Part shown: positions 35,585 through 48,600 of the stretch, in pieces
Position numbering within the stretch: the stretch's first letter is position 1
Layout of the letters: each line of letters opens with the position of its first letter
The notes under the pieces: generated by a model
What the model was told of the DNA's origin: nothing
Database searches by the model: none
What the model saw: only the letters and a program-made list of their open reading frames with translations
Made by a program: the position numbers and the translations under genes
DNA from: Campylorhamphus procurvoides
Lineage: Eukaryota; Chordata; Aves; Passeriformes; Dendrocolaptidae
Assembly (NCBI GenBank): GCA_013396655.1
Contig: WBMV01000084.1
Location: 1,241,809 to 1,305,808, forward strand
Length of the DNA stretch: 64,000 bases
Direction of reading: 5' to 3'

Positions 35585-35835
35585 TGGGTAAGATTGAAAG
35601 AGGGCAACAAGGAGGATCAAAGAACTTTCCTATGAACACCTTCAGCAGAAGCAGTGACTCAGGGCACTGCAGCTCTTTGGTCCAGGAGAGGTTGAGTCAC
35701 GGGGGACAGGGTGGAAGTCTGTAGAAGTGAGTTGCACAGGGAGGGTGAATGAGGAGCAGCTGCTCGCTGCTTCTGCTGCAGCAATGCTTTGGTGAGAGGC
35801 TCAAAACAAACAAAAGGCACTATCTCAGTTCGAGC
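35585..35835 (+). mobile_element. Old CR1 LINE fragment (upstream of the 3' end)
   Basis: Segments appear in CR1 order: GAAAGAGGGCAACAAGGAGG ATCA, CTTTCCTATGAA, GGGGACAGGGTGGAAGTCTGTA, CACAGGGAGGGTGAATGAGGAG CAGCTG, then GGCTCAAAACAAACAAAAGG. These match the CR1 region upstream of the 3' UTR end ('...gatcagaggnctgga...cctatga...gacatgatggaagtctataaaatcatg...gagagggtgaatagggagcag...ggttcaaaacaaacaaaagg'). Internal gaps and a missing 3' end show deletion and age. This older subfamily copy differs from the 29.2, 44.5, 49.4 and 50.9 kb copies. Confidence 0.75.
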
Positions 35836-36115
35836 TAGATCTGGTTCAGATATAAATCCCTTTGGAAGATACAGGGGAAGCTACTTGCTTGTGTAGGGTC
35901 AAAGCAAATGGGCAGGAGAAAAATCTCATGTCCAGAGGCACTGCTTCTGAATCAGGACATGGCTGAGTTGCAGCGTATTTGAATTTGGGACAACTCTCTT
36001 GAGCTGTCCCTGCCTTTGCCCTCCTTTAGTCAGGGGTGAGACACTGGCCCCACAAGGCTTTGGTCAGGCCTGGCACCTCATCTCACGTGCCTGGGGCCAT
36101 GTTGCTCTTCAGTGC

Positions 36116-36245
36116 TTTTTATCATACAATGAGAGTCTCACTGCTGTTCTCTTCCTGATCATCCACCTGTTTGTATTTCCTTTTTATCATAAAATGCGAG
36201 TCTCATTGCTGTTCTGCTCGTGATCACCCACCTGTCTGTCTTTCC
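36116..36245. repeat. 65-bp tandem duplication
   Basis: Copies at 36116-36180 and 36181-36245 are exactly the same length and directly adjacent. Both start TTTTTATCATA and end in TTTCC, and they differ at about 9 or 10 positions (roughly 85 percent identity). No known repeat family. It looks like a simple tandem duplication that has diverged. Confidence 0.92.
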
Positions 36246-36856
36246 TCAGGATCCACTTCTTTCTCAGTTCTTTTCTCCCAAGCCATATTTCCTCTATTTG
36301 TTAGAGATGAGGGAGGGTGTTGCTGGGGCACGTTCCCTGTCCTTGGAGGCTGTGGAGTGTTTTAGAGGAAATTCAGTTTTTTCATAGAGAAGCAGCACAC
36401 TGTATAGATGTCAATAGGACTCTGGCAGCGTTTGAATTGCTTTGATTTGCCTGCCCCTATGTGTGCCAAAATTTATTTGAAAAGAGGAAAATACTGGTTA
36501 CTTTATCTGGCACAGCTGTCGGGTTGCTCTTACCTCTCTGCTGTGCCTTTCACTGGCCCATTACATCTACCTGTTGTCTCTGATTTTCTCTGCTAAGCAA
36601 GCTCTTGGAGAAACTGTGTTTTTAAACAGCCAGTACCATAGAACTGACACTTTGAAGTAACTGCAAATCTTGCAAATAATAAATATTATTATAGCTGTGT
36701 AATTATAATGTGATACCAATTCCTTTTAAGAGTGCCTTTGGGTCAGCCTGAGAATGTGCTGTGATTAGAGCAGTTCAGTTTGCAACTGCTGTGTCATCAG
36801 AAGCTTTTGCTATTATGTTTACAGTAAAAGAAAACACAACCATGAAACAAACTGGC

Positions 36857-36888
36857 AATTATTGTGTATGCTAATTATTGTATATGCT
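36857..36888. repeat. 16-bp tandem duplication
   Basis: AATTATTGTGTATGCT is followed directly by AATTATTGTATATGCT, and then a partial third unit AATTTATGCT. Confidence 0.85.
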
Positions 36889-38940
36889 AATTTATGCTTT
36901 CTATTTACAGTAGGCTGACTGCAGTATTGATCTGAGCCTTCCCAAACCATTTCTTTTGGGCTCTGTTTTGCCTTTTTTGTTCAGTGTACCCTCAATACCA
37001 TTTATATGAATGATAGTATGTGCAACCAAAGCAGAATTACCTCAGGCCTGTGAAGAGAGGTGCCATATATAGCATGATCTGGTGGCTTCTTACCGAGCTG
37101 AATACTGAAAATATCATTATTTTACAGTACTCTAAGCTTTATTTTTAATTATATGAATCACTGCACATCACAGGGAGGAGATGGTGTTCGTGCGAAAGAA
37201 CTCACCATTGCAGAAAGGAGAACAGGTTTATATTGCAGGAAAAATGAGGGAAGCCTGAAGGGTTTGATGATCCAGAATTATAACACGAGCTGCCTTCCTG
37301 CCATGAGGGGCTGGTTACTCAGCTCAGCAGCAGCAGGGGAGTGGTGGCAAAGTCATGTGCTGGAGAGAGTCCCTGAAGGAAGACCTGACTTCAGTCTGTG
37401 CTGCAGCTCTGTTAGAGTAAGCACAGCAATTATGGTCTGGAGCAGGACCTTTTAGGAGCTATTTCAACATTACTCCTGTGTTTCTGCACGTAGAGGTTCA
37501 GGTTCATCCCTGTGAATTCATAAAAAGGCTCTTGAGAGCTGGCCCATTGCATTTGTGGGGCAAGGAAGGACAATGGGACCTGTCAAAGAAGGTATTGTTG
37601 CTTTCTCGAAATGGTGGTTGCTGCTCAGCAGAGACCCAACAAGGTAAAGCCAGAGTGAGCAAATCAAAGATCTGCAGGGAACATATCTGCAAACACAGTC
37701 ATAAAATTTGCTGTAATAGTTCTTGGAAAACATGCTTGTCTGGTTTCTCTTACTTTTCACCTGATGTTGGCTCTCACAGCAGCTGAGGGGTGGCAAAATT
37801 TCATCTGTCTTGAAAATTAGAATGTGCTTTGCTGTGACTTGCAATTGATCCGATTAGCTAAGCACTTTTAGGGTTTATAATTAAATTTGAAAAGCTGTGC
37901 TCTTCAGCAAATGATATTGCACCTATAAGCATGGGTTATGGAAATCACCTCTTCTGTATAAACATAAAATCTCCATGAGTTCAAAAGTGGTTGGACATAT
38001 TTCTGTGAATAAGTCCAGGGAGATAACTGCATTGCCTTAGACAGAATTAGAATAGGTTTCAGATTTACTCTGCTCTAACATAAAAATATAATGTTTATTA
38101 TGCTAAGACTAAATCACTCAGGCTATGCACAAGTGTCTTGCAGAACATCATCAGCATGATGCAGCAATTCAACATCTTCATCAACATCATGAAATAGCTT
38201 GCAGCTCCTTTGCTTAAATTTGACACTGCCTTGTGAATAAAATAAGTATTAACCAGCATTTGTATACTCTGCCTTTGTTCAGTGTATCTGCTTGAACTAA
38301 ACTATACAGGGTTCAGAATCAGTCGTGTGGTAACTTCTCAACTCATTTTAAAACTACAGCAGTTCCTTTTCTTACTTTAAGCACAGCTGAGGATGCACTA
38401 CCTTCCATTTTGACCTTGCATGCTAGAGTTGAATTGTAAATAATTAGATACATTTTTATGACTATTCTAATCAGATGTATGACATAAAAATGGTCACAAA
38501 ATGATTGTGTTTCTTTTTGTATTGTTATTTAGTTGTAATGATTTTCCTCGTTCTGGTGCCTTTTTGGGGTGATGGTCAGGATTGCTGACGTGCTCCATGT
38601 TGGCCAACAGCAGCACCACATCCAAACGAAACATTAAGAGGTCATGGTAAAATGCCAGTCTCTATTCCAGAGCACTGTGGGAGTGAAATTCTAGTCGAGG
38701 AAGAGTACACAGAGTTGTGATTCTGCTTTTCAAAGCAAGTAATTTTGGAAAGAATCTATTTAAATCTGTTTATTTGTGTGTATTTTTTACATCACAGAAA
38801 TAGACCGGTAATATGAAAACAATAGTAATAATAATAAATATGAGAAATAATAGATTATGTGGAGGAGCAGATTTGGGAATCTTGCCTTAATTTTTATTGC
38901 TAGTGTTCTTCTGGATGTTACTGTGGAGACCTGTTAGCTG
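36889..38940. other. Intron stretch without recognised elements
   Basis: AT-rich; an (AAT)n-like run lies at about 38820-38840. Short open frames near 37150-37800 show no known domain. Confidence 0.5.
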
Positions 38941-38988
38941 GTTATTGGGATGAGGGGTTATTGGGATGAGGGGTTATTGGGATGAGGC
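38941..38988. repeat. 16-bp minisatellite, three units
   Basis: GTTATTGGGATGAGGG occurs three times with a period of 16 (starts at 38941, 38957 and 38973). The first two copies are identical and the third differs at its last base. Near-perfect identity implies a recent expansion; copy number may vary between individuals. Confidence 0.95.
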
Positions 38989-41900
38989 TCCCCTGAGGGG
39001 TGAGAAGTGATTGCCCCATCCCTGTTGAAGGTGAAGCTGAGGGCTGGTATGCCACATTCCAGCCTTGGAGAGAAATCCTGCCCTCTGCCTCTTCTGTCCC
39101 CTAGACCCATTATTCTATAAATGCTCTACTAAGATCGAGATGGATCTTCTTGATATGAGAGAAGCTGAAAAGAAGGAAGGAGAAGCCTTGTTTATGGGTG
39201 TTCTGAGACATTGCAGAGTCAGAGTCATAAAATGGGAGATGGGAAGAGAGTCAGGCCTCAGGTATGTTAAAGGCAGTGAATTCTAAAGACAAGAGCATTC
39301 ATTACTAGCAGATCAGAATCAAAATCTTGTGTGGAGTGTATGGCAGACTGTATGGGCTGTTATCTCTTATGACTGTAGGGCATGGGGCTTGAGCAAGGAG
39401 GTGAGGAAGGGAAAAATGCAGGGTCACTATTTTGTGACCAAACTGTCACTAAGTCCTTTGAATTCAGTGAACTCAAACCAAGCAGATGCAACATGTAAGT
39501 ATTTCCTCCTGTGATGTGATCCACAAACCCTGCCTTTATTCCAAAAAGAATTTGTCTGAACTTGATTATGTGCAGGAATTTTACTGAACTGGATCATGAC
39601 ATTGATGGGGAGTTCAGGAGACGTCACTCATTTCTGGGGCAGGGACAACTAAGAGCCTGAGGTGAAATCCTGTCATGAAGTCCATGGGGACACCTGGACA
39701 GATACTGCTTCTGTTAGAAAGCAGAGGGCATGATGTTCAGTTTGTTACATCTTTATGTTTTGCTCAATTTATCTAGCCAAGACCTGGAAACTAAAATCTG
39801 GCTTGACCAAAACCATAGCTCCTGTTTACCTGTTCAAGAGCTGCTGGTTCCCCCCTAACTTGTATTCCTGGGGAATACAAACTATGTGTCCAAAATCTTG
39901 ATAATATTGTGAAATCTGATAAATACAGACAGACTGCAGTTTTACACTAATTTGACATTTTTACCGTGTTTGGTGAAATTGCTCCATATTTGAACCAGAA
40001 GAACTGATATCAGAATTTCAACAACTGTGTGTAAAGTGCCTTGGAATTACTTTCCTGCTGTGTGTTTTTTTCCTAGATTTTCAGAATTTTCAAAACTTTT
40101 TCATACAGAAAATAAGCACATATTCTAAGCATTTTTTCTAATTATTATTTCTGGAGGGAAAAACCCCAAACATTTCAAAGGTTTCATGAGCCTTGTGTTT
40201 TTAGGCTGATTTAATATCTAGCCTTATATAGTTCATTCTTAATTAACAGTGAGTTCTCTTGTGTTTGAGATCCAAGAGCAGTGTTTGAATTCAGTGTCTG
40301 CAGAATGGGCTCTGACATAAAATTTCTCCTTTTCATCATTAGTGGAATTGATCAATGTCTTTGCTTGGCAGAAAGATTGCTGCACGAATACAAAAATAGC
40401 ATGTTTCTTGCTCTACCTTAAATGCATGTCATGCCAATTTGCTTTTAAACATATAGTTCAGGAGAATTGAAGTGGTGGAGCCCTTGCATCTGTCACCTCA
40501 GGCCAAGTATAGCAGAGGCATTCTCCTTTTGTTTCTGTGGCCCATGACTCTCCCTTCACACTGCTGGGAACTTTTGTGTAGATCCAGTGTCAGAGTTTCC
40601 CTCCAGCCTGGCGAGTCTAACTGGGTCAGAACCAGAAATGCTGCGAAATACATTGCACTGTGAAAGAAATCAAATGGAGCTACTGAGGGCTGGATTTCAA
40701 TCTGAAAAGATTGACTTGGTTTTCTCCCGTTTCTGTCTGACTGTGGAAACCTCAACTCAGAAGTTGTTATGGAGGAAGTTAATGGATGTAACTTCTAGAT
40801 GGAGAAAAGGGCTGCTCTGTGAAGATGGAAATCTGTTGCTGTGTACAGGGACAGGAGACATTCTGGCAGGTGTGTGGGCTGGTGGCAGGGGATGGACCAG
40901 CCCCACTCCTGTAATGTCTCAGTGGCCCCATAGACAGTAAAGTGTTCACAGTAGCTGAACCTAAAGCTGGTTTGCCATTCTGCTGCCACTATATCCTAGA
41001 GCTGGACACACAAGCACTGAAATTATGCATTCTGGGTCCCGTGGCGTCTGGCTGGAACAATTGCGGTGCTTGTTCTGTGATCAGCACATTGTTAGACAGC
41101 AGAGTCTTTTAGCGTGGTCAGCTGAGCTGCGTGTCCGCTCTGTCCTTTATGCACTTTAGTTTAGAGCTGCGCACACAGAAGAATCAATTAGCTCCTTGTC
41201 TTGCAAACAGGGCCCAGCTTTCCAGAAGAGCTCCAAGGGTGTGTCTGAGAGCCAGACAAGCTGGAGATCTCTCTTGGGCAGCTCGTGGGCTGGTTTCAAG
41301 TTACTCCATGTTTTATTGTCTCCTACTTGCTGAACCTTGGTTTCAAATGATTGCGCTGGTTCCCTGTGCTTCTTAAAGGCGCAAGTTCTTCCAGCTCCCC
41401 AGGCCAGCACAAGGACGCACACGTACACGGTATCCTCCAAAAGCCAGGTCATGGTTTCACCTGAGGGCATGTACAGGGAGCCAAAAACACACTCTGTTGC
41501 TGATACACAGTGCATAGGTAAAGGGGCTAAGCAAGAAAGAAAAATCTATTGGCTGTGTGTCTTGGATTAAAGGGCTTATCTTCCCTGCGTTACTCTTCAA
41601 AGAATATTTATATCATTACTGTAGCAAGTTCTTTCTCTTATTTTTCTTGTAATTAACGGGGGGCAATTCGGTAGGAAGTACTGTGATGTTTTGTGTTCCC
41701 TTAGTTTAATTGTGCTTGCCTTACTCTCATAGCATATCTGCGTGCTCTGGACCCGATGCCCTGTGGTGTGGAGCATCCCCCATGTCGTGCTAAATGCACT
41801 TCCAGAAAAAGGCCTTCTTGACAAATGTACTGCACAAAGCAGACAAAGCTGCAGTGAGTTAGACACTAACAATAGATTATCTGGGCCAACCCTGAAATAG

Positions 41901-42195
41901 GGAAATCCATTTTGATTTTATTTTTTTTTGTTATTTCATTTGACTTGGCACCCTTGTTTTCCTGTGAAAAGGCTGAAAAAGAAGAAATATCTCCTATTTC
42001 ATCTACAGCATCTAATGTTAAGCTTTAAAAGGGTTTGCAGTTTCTTGAAGTTCCAAGTGCTCTTTATTTTGGCCTGTATCAATGAAGGCTGCAATTATTA
42101 TTTAAAAACAGCAGCTAGAGGGTTGTTGCTGATAACTTTCTGTAGCAGTGAATTCACAGGTTGACCATATGCTGAGTGGGGGATCATTTCCTGGC
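38989..42195. other. Intron stretch without recognised elements
   Basis: AT-rich except for a moderately GC-rich part at about 41030-41480. No exon, RNA gene or transposon recognised. Confidence 0.5.
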
Positions 42196-42199
42196 CCTG

Positions 42200-42275
42200 G
42201 TGCATAGAGTGCTCTGAGATCCTTTGGATGAAAGGCACTCCAGTCAGTTTTTCCAATGTTGTAATTATTGTTACC
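42200..42275 (+). repeat. Possible ancient retroposon 3'-end relic
   Basis: GAGTGCTCTGAGATCCTTTGG followed by ATGAAAGGCACT and later GTTGTAATTATTGTTA resembles the 'gcgctttgagatccttggatgaaaggcgctatanaa...attattatt' end of an ancient LINE/SINE family found across amniotes. Low copy quality; family name uncertain. Confidence 0.45.
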
Positions 42276-44507
42276 TTCACGAATAAAAAACAGTCAGCAA
42301 AGAACATTAAAAAGAATGCTTCTATCCCTGGCAGTTGGGAAAGAGGAGTCACCTACCCCTTCACTTCTCTGTGCCCATAAGCTGCAGTCCAAACACTGAA
42401 GACAATGCAAAGAACTCCTATACCAGCCCAGCATACAGAGAAATATATTCATGGTTGAAGCATAGGTGCTTTCTTGGGGCATCCGCGTTTCAAAAGTTTT
42501 TTGTTGTGTTTTCCTCTTTTTAATTAACCATCAGGGCATTTTTTTTGCTTTCCTAACAAAAAGTGCTTTAGTTTTATAGCATGAAAAAATGGTTCATGTT
42601 TTTGATCTGTTTGAAATAATGGCCTTAAAGAGTTGGGTGTGCATCATGGAAATAGCTTTCTCTGTCATCACATGGTTTTTTTTCTGGGTACAATGCTATC
42701 GCTTGCCAGTTTTCTGCTTCTACGTCCCAGAGATTTTACTGTGCCATGTCTAAGGTGTCATTTTTTGGGTATGTTTCCCTAACTCAAAGTAAGGTATATT
42801 ATCCAAACCCTGATTGTCAAGTTTGCTGGAGATGTCTTTTTGTAAAACAATACGAAGATGTAGCAGTTAATTTTACACCTTTGTGTTAAAATTAAAGAAT
42901 ATGATGCCAATGCTTTAGATCCTGCTATAGGCATCTTTAAACCCAGCCGTGACAACTGAAATCAATCTGTCAGGTCACTTTTTTCTTTCTTGTTTAATTG
43001 GTGAAGGATCACTTGATGATCCAAAGGTTCTTCCGTGTGGAACAGAATAAATGTGAAGTTGTACCAAAGGTGTCAGGCTGCATTCCTGGTGAGACTTTTC
43101 TAAAGCGGTCAAGGTTTCTTCTGCCTCCTGCTCTAATCATTAATAACTATGCTGTTGTCACAGCTCAAAAACTTTCCTATTGACACTTCAATCATTTTTA
43201 AAGATCCTGAATGTTCGGCATGTATTAAAGTAACCTTTTGCACTCTATTAAAATTTAAGCACTGCTAGATTTTTAGTGAATGCCCAAGCAACTGGATCAT
43301 GAAAGCATTACCTTGTGCCAAGGGCATGATGCAGAGCACTGATTCCTTTTTAGCAAATAATAAGAAGTTTGACTTTTCATTTACACGTTCTGCCAATTGC
43401 TAACAAGTTTCCATCTTGTTCAAACACTGAATTGATCCTAAGAAATTGAAAATATTGATTTAACCCTCTGCCTGATTTGTGCTGTGGGCACCTGCTAGTA
43501 CAGTCTTAGCACATTACAATTGCTTGGCCGTAATTCCTCAGGGGACCACTAATAACTACCACATTTGTCTTTTCATCTTCTGAAATTATGCTAGCAGTTG
43601 TCCAAGTCAATTGTGATTCATTTGATACTGCTCTCCTTCAAGACATATTGCAACCAAATAGACTTGCTCACCAGTAATATATCTGATGACATAGTTAGTT
43701 CTAGTTAATTGACAGAATGATTCAGGCTTTTATGGATGGCATTAATTGGTCCCTGGTGTCCATGCAATAATTGACCAGACAGTGTAGGCTACATTAGCTT
43801 CTCATCCAGTCAGAACAGTGGTAAGATGAGGTAAATGTGGTACAAATGATAAAATGGCTATATTTTAAATCAAACATTTATAAACTATAGAAGTGGGAGA
43901 TTGTGGCATCAAGAGGGTCTGAATAATGGGAGTACATAAATGTCCACAGTTGAGGGTTGTATTTTGTTGGGGTTTTTTTCCCCACCCAATTAACACATGT
44001 GGTAAGTCACATTTAGATGCCTTAATGGACTCTGTTTGAATCGTGGTTTGATGTGTAAAGCAAAGTACATGGAAGGGCTGCTCGTGGTTTCTTCACCTTC
44101 TGTGTGTTTATATGGTGCAATTTTAAGCCTGGTATTAAGTGTTAGCAGGAAGTTAAATATGAGGCAGCCCCTTGCATTTATAGGAGATTCTTATTTTATT
44201 TTTCCCTGAAAGAAAAGGAGGTGACTTATGGAATTATTTTTACATATTCTGTGTGTGCAAGAAATGCAAAGCCTATGCTTAAATAGAAAGCGTAATCTGT
44301 TAGAAAATGTGAGATAAACAAGAAAAGTGACGTCAGGACAATACTAAGTTGCCACAGCTCTTCTTAAAGAGTAAGCATTTAGTGATTTATCACCTCCTAC
44401 TCTTCTTACTCTCTCTTCTGTGTAAGAAAACCAGAAAGATAAGCAAGGGGAGTCTGCTGGGTGTGGTTATTAGATGCTCAGGTTTAGAGGAATGTAGCTA
44501 AAAAGAG
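42276..44507. other. Intron stretch without recognised elements
   Basis: AT-rich, low CpG. A short near-palindrome TTAATTTTACAC...GTGTTAAAATTAA lies at about 42867-42894. Nothing else recognised. Confidence 0.5.
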
Positions 44508-44612
44508 TCATAGAATTATAGAATGTCTTGAGTTGGAAGGGACCCATAAGGCTCCTGGAGTCAAACTCCCTGCTCCTCACAGGACTACCTAAAACTAAAC
44601 CATATGAGCTGA
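44506..44612 (-). mobile_element. CR1 LINE, truncated 3' end, minus strand
   Basis: Read on the + strand it opens with the terminal octamers in reverse (CATAGAATTATAGAATG), then GAGTTGGAAGGGACCCATAAGG and GGAGTCAAACTCCCTGCTCC, the reverse complement of a CR1 3' end. About 105 bases remain; there is no coding part. Confidence 0.9.
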
Positions 44613-45612
44613 AGCAAAGAACAGCACTGGTAGTGTAGGGGTTTTGAGTTTGAGCTGGGTCAGGGATATTTGTCTTGCAGGCCTATCACATGGTTTATGG
44701 TGTGCCTATCACCCAGGGCTCTGTTATTACAGGTGTAGAATTTTAGGTCATAGAGAAAGAAAATATTAAATATACATCTAGCAGGGGGGGAGAAAAAGGA
44801 ATTGGTGAAAGGTTCCTCCTCTTGGTGTATTTTCTAGTGCATTACCAGTTTAGCTTTTATTGTTTTAACATGGGCCTTAGAAACCTTGGTTGAGGGGGTT
44901 TAAATCTGGAAGGTATTGTCTTGCTTAAAATTTAAACTTTGCTACTTTAAGATCATCCTTCTGTATATAACCTCACATATCAGGTTCAAAAAAAAAAGGA
45001 AGAAAAACAATAAAACAAAAGTGTTCTTTTTCTGTTGTCATGCAGCTGGGATGTCTTCCTTCCCCTTGCAGACTGCAGCACTCCTGCCTGTGCCCACGAG
45101 GCAGCCCCTGGTCCCCTGTGCTGCTCTCCCCAGCGTGTTTATCAGCCCCTTTCCCCCCCACCCCACTTTATCTTACGACAAGTTGGTGTTCCAGTGTTTG
45201 GTCCCTCTCTGTGCTCCCCCTGTGAGTGCAGAGCAGTGCCAGAGCTGGCCTGCAAACCTCTCCACATCCAATAGGCACAGCCCTCTGAAGCACGGCAGAA
45301 GCACTTCTGTGGTGATTTGTAGGAAATGAGGATGTCAATAACAGGTAGGTTGAGCTGCTTTGGGAACAGTCCCTACCCGTAATGCAGAGATTGCTGTATT
45401 AATAAAGAATGCCAGCCGCCGTCAGCTTTGATCGCTGCATTCACTTGTTACACCCCTTTTCACTGCTCTATCCTTTTTGCTTAAATCTTTCTAAATTGCA
45501 GAGTTGTCACAACATAGATCATGCATTCCTTGAGCGTCGGGCTCTTGGAGTGTACTGCCAAGAACAAACAATAAAACCAGTCGTTGCCCTGCTTTAATTT
45601 TTACGAATTGTT
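44613..45612. other. Intron stretch with A-rich and GC-rich parts
   Basis: An A-rich run at about 44987-45019 is followed by a C-rich part at about 45030-45290 (CCCTTTCCCCCCCACCCC). Chance frames only. Confidence 0.5.
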
Positions 45613-45666
45613 GAATGTCCTGAGCTCCCACTGATTTCAGTCTGCTAGTGGGAATTGAGGGCATTC
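45613..45666. repeat. Palindromic MITE-like relic
   Basis: Arms GAATGTCCTGAGCTCCCACT (45613-45632) and AGTGGGAATTGAGGGCATTC (45647-45666) are inverted copies matching at 16 of 20 positions around a 14-base loop that itself contains ACTGATTTCAGT. The wording matches the amniote 'gagctcccattgacttcaatggga' palindromic family. Confidence 0.6.
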
Positions 45667-48600
45667 AGAGATTGCTGGGAAACTCAGCCTTTACACCATG
45701 TACATGCTGATTGCAATGTCTCCACTTCGTTGTAACTTCTTCACAAATCAATCTTTCCAATCTGCTAGTAATTTACTGCTCTCCCAGATGCCTTCAGCAT
45801 CCTGGTATGTTTTATTTGGAATTGAAACCTGCATTTGTGTTGCAGGTTGAGTGGGTGGATGAAGGAAAAATGGGAAAACCTTGACCAAAGAAAGTCTTCT
45901 GGAAATGAACTGGGTCTATTTCACTGTTCTTACAGACTGAACTACATTTGAGGCTGTTCCTAGATAAAGTGGCATAATTTCTTTGTTCCTGAAAAAAGCA
46001 CTGGGTGTTTATACATGAGACCTGTTCTTACGTGGTACATCTACCTTGTTGGATGAAGGCATTTGCCATCCTCTGGTTCAGTGTAACCTTCTTGGGCAGG
46101 CAAGAGGTGTTATATTTCCATAGGTCACTTTAAGGTCATCATCCTTCAAAACACTGCCTTTGTGCAAAGGGATATTATTTCTGGATCAAGAGCCCTGCCC
46201 ACAGGTTAGGTCAAATTTAATGTAATCTGTTATTGGATGTATTGGATTTTATGTTGTAGAAAGCAATGCTGAACTTTGGGGACAATGATTTCTACTAAGC
46301 CCAGTATTGAGTGCTAGCTGGTTTTATTTCCCACATTTTAGGAAAAAGACAAGACAAGGAAGAAAAGAGGTTTTTTTAAAGTGTATTTTGTTTTATGACA
46401 AAATGCTTTTCATTATAGATGGACCTTAAGATGTCACTGACAATTTCAGTGAAACCTTTCAAACTCCAAGGAACGTAATTGACCTTAAAGGGGCTTAAGT
46501 TTGCCTAATTTATATAATTTGCACTAGGTTTAAGCTTCTCAAATTAGAATAAATTATAAGAGTTAATATAACTGAATGCAGTTGACTAATTTCTAAAGCC
46601 AGGTAAACATTTATTTAACCTTATAAAGTCAACAGTTTTACCAGTTCAGTCTTTTCACCCATAAATGTTTTGGCATTGTAAAAGATTCATAATTTCTACT
46701 TAATGCTAAACCATTTTAAGCCCAAGTTTAGTAAGGGGTGTGTATTGAGTAGGTGAACCATCAGCTGTATAAAAGACCATGTAGGAACTGGAACAGAATT
46801 TGCTATTTTTGTCCACTAATGTCTCCAGCATAAAGAGCTTTATCTCAGGTTTCTGTTGTGTTCTCTGTTCAAGCAAACCCATGAAACTACAAGCTTAGAA
46901 GAGAAAATCTTTTTGAAGACGAAAACTTCTTGATCCACTTTTGTCTCTGTTGTTCTTTTCCTATAATCTTTAATGCTTACTACAGGGATAGAGGATCTAG
47001 ATGGCTGAGAATCAGCGTGTAAATCAGGCATATAAAAGTTTGTAATCTAATTTTTAGAGCTGCTGAGTATGTTTAGCTCATATTCACTCTTGAATGGCCT
47101 TACTTATGCACACAGAAGTGTCTGACATCTTGGCTTCTTTTTTTTTTTAATCTGGAGAATAAAAAAGAACCCTTTGTCCAGGTAAGAATGGGAAAAGATG
47201 CAAACAAAAGCCTGCTGGAGTGGCAGATGTTACAATAGAAAATAAATACTAGTATGGAAAGATCTGAGTTACTGAATTTTAAAAACTTTTATAAATTAGC
47301 TTGCATTGTAATTGAAGTCTTTAATTAATCTAGTGGAAATGGAAGATGTAGGAGAAGCCACACTGATTGTTTTAAAAAGCACTGTAATGGCACTTTTTTT
47401 TTCAATGTATGACCTTGGTTTTTTAACAAGGCTGGAGTATCAAGCACTGGCTGGTGTGAAAGAGACAGTGGATGAGTTTCTTTATCTAGAAGTGAGTGCC
47501 ATGAGGTCTTAGGCAGTTCAGCTTCCATCATCATACTACAGCAAGGCAATAATTTGCCTGTATAGATTTGGAAAGGGATTTATCCATATTGACTTGTTTT
47601 AAGTTTATGGAAATAATTGTGTTGGCTGTTTTCTGTTTCATCAATTGTGCTCCCTCTGCACTGGAGCCTTCAGCTATTTGCACAGTTGCTGCAGCAGAAT
47701 TTCTGTTCTTCTCTTCTAAAGTATTAATTAGGAGCATGAGAGTTTCTGAGGGACTCTTTTTGTTACTCGGATCTATGTTTCTTTCAGAAAATGCTATATC
47801 ATAACTTCCAGCCAAGTGTCTGATGTGATTAAGGGAGCTTCAGGGATTTGCTTTAGTGCTTCTAAGAGTGTCCTTTCAATAACCAAGGGTTATGTTGTAT
47901 ATACCCCCTTTGGGAGGACTATAAGAAAGAACTGAAGACATGGAAAGTGTTTCTTGAAATAATGGACAAAAGCTTATGTCATAGAATTGATGTCCAATCA
48001 CTTTGGTTGGCATTGGTATGGGGCTCTCCTTATCCTTCATCCTGCTAGACTGCCTCAGAAATGGATGCCACTTGGTGCCAGCGGCCCTGTGGAAGTGGGA
48101 AGTTCTCTGTCCTGAGTGAGAGGTGCTGGCATGCCCTGTTTCCATACCAGCCTTTCTGTTTCACTCTGAATTTTGAGCAAAACTGTCTTACTTGCTCCCA
48201 CTCAGGATCTTGTTGCTGGGGTTTTTCCAGATGTGAGACAGAAGTGTCAGGTCTGCTTTGGACTCAACATCTTCCATTTAGTTCTCATCTTCAGCAAAAG
48301 ATTCAAGTTAACATCATTTAACAGAACACCTGCTTTGATTAAAAAATCCATGGGGACTATATGGCATCATCCTTCTGATGATTCCACCTCTGTCTTTTTT
48401 TCAGCACCATTGTGCTGGACCTTTGCATAAATCCTGTGTTTCCTTTTTTTAAAAACAAATCTAGTTGGGAACAAAAATTCACTCACAAGATTTTCTAGCT
48501 TCAATTTTCCCACCATTCTCTTAGTAAGAGCTGGAAAGGTGACTGATTGCAAGGCACTCATTTGCACCCATTCCCCCCTGAAAGCCTCACGCCTGAGTGT

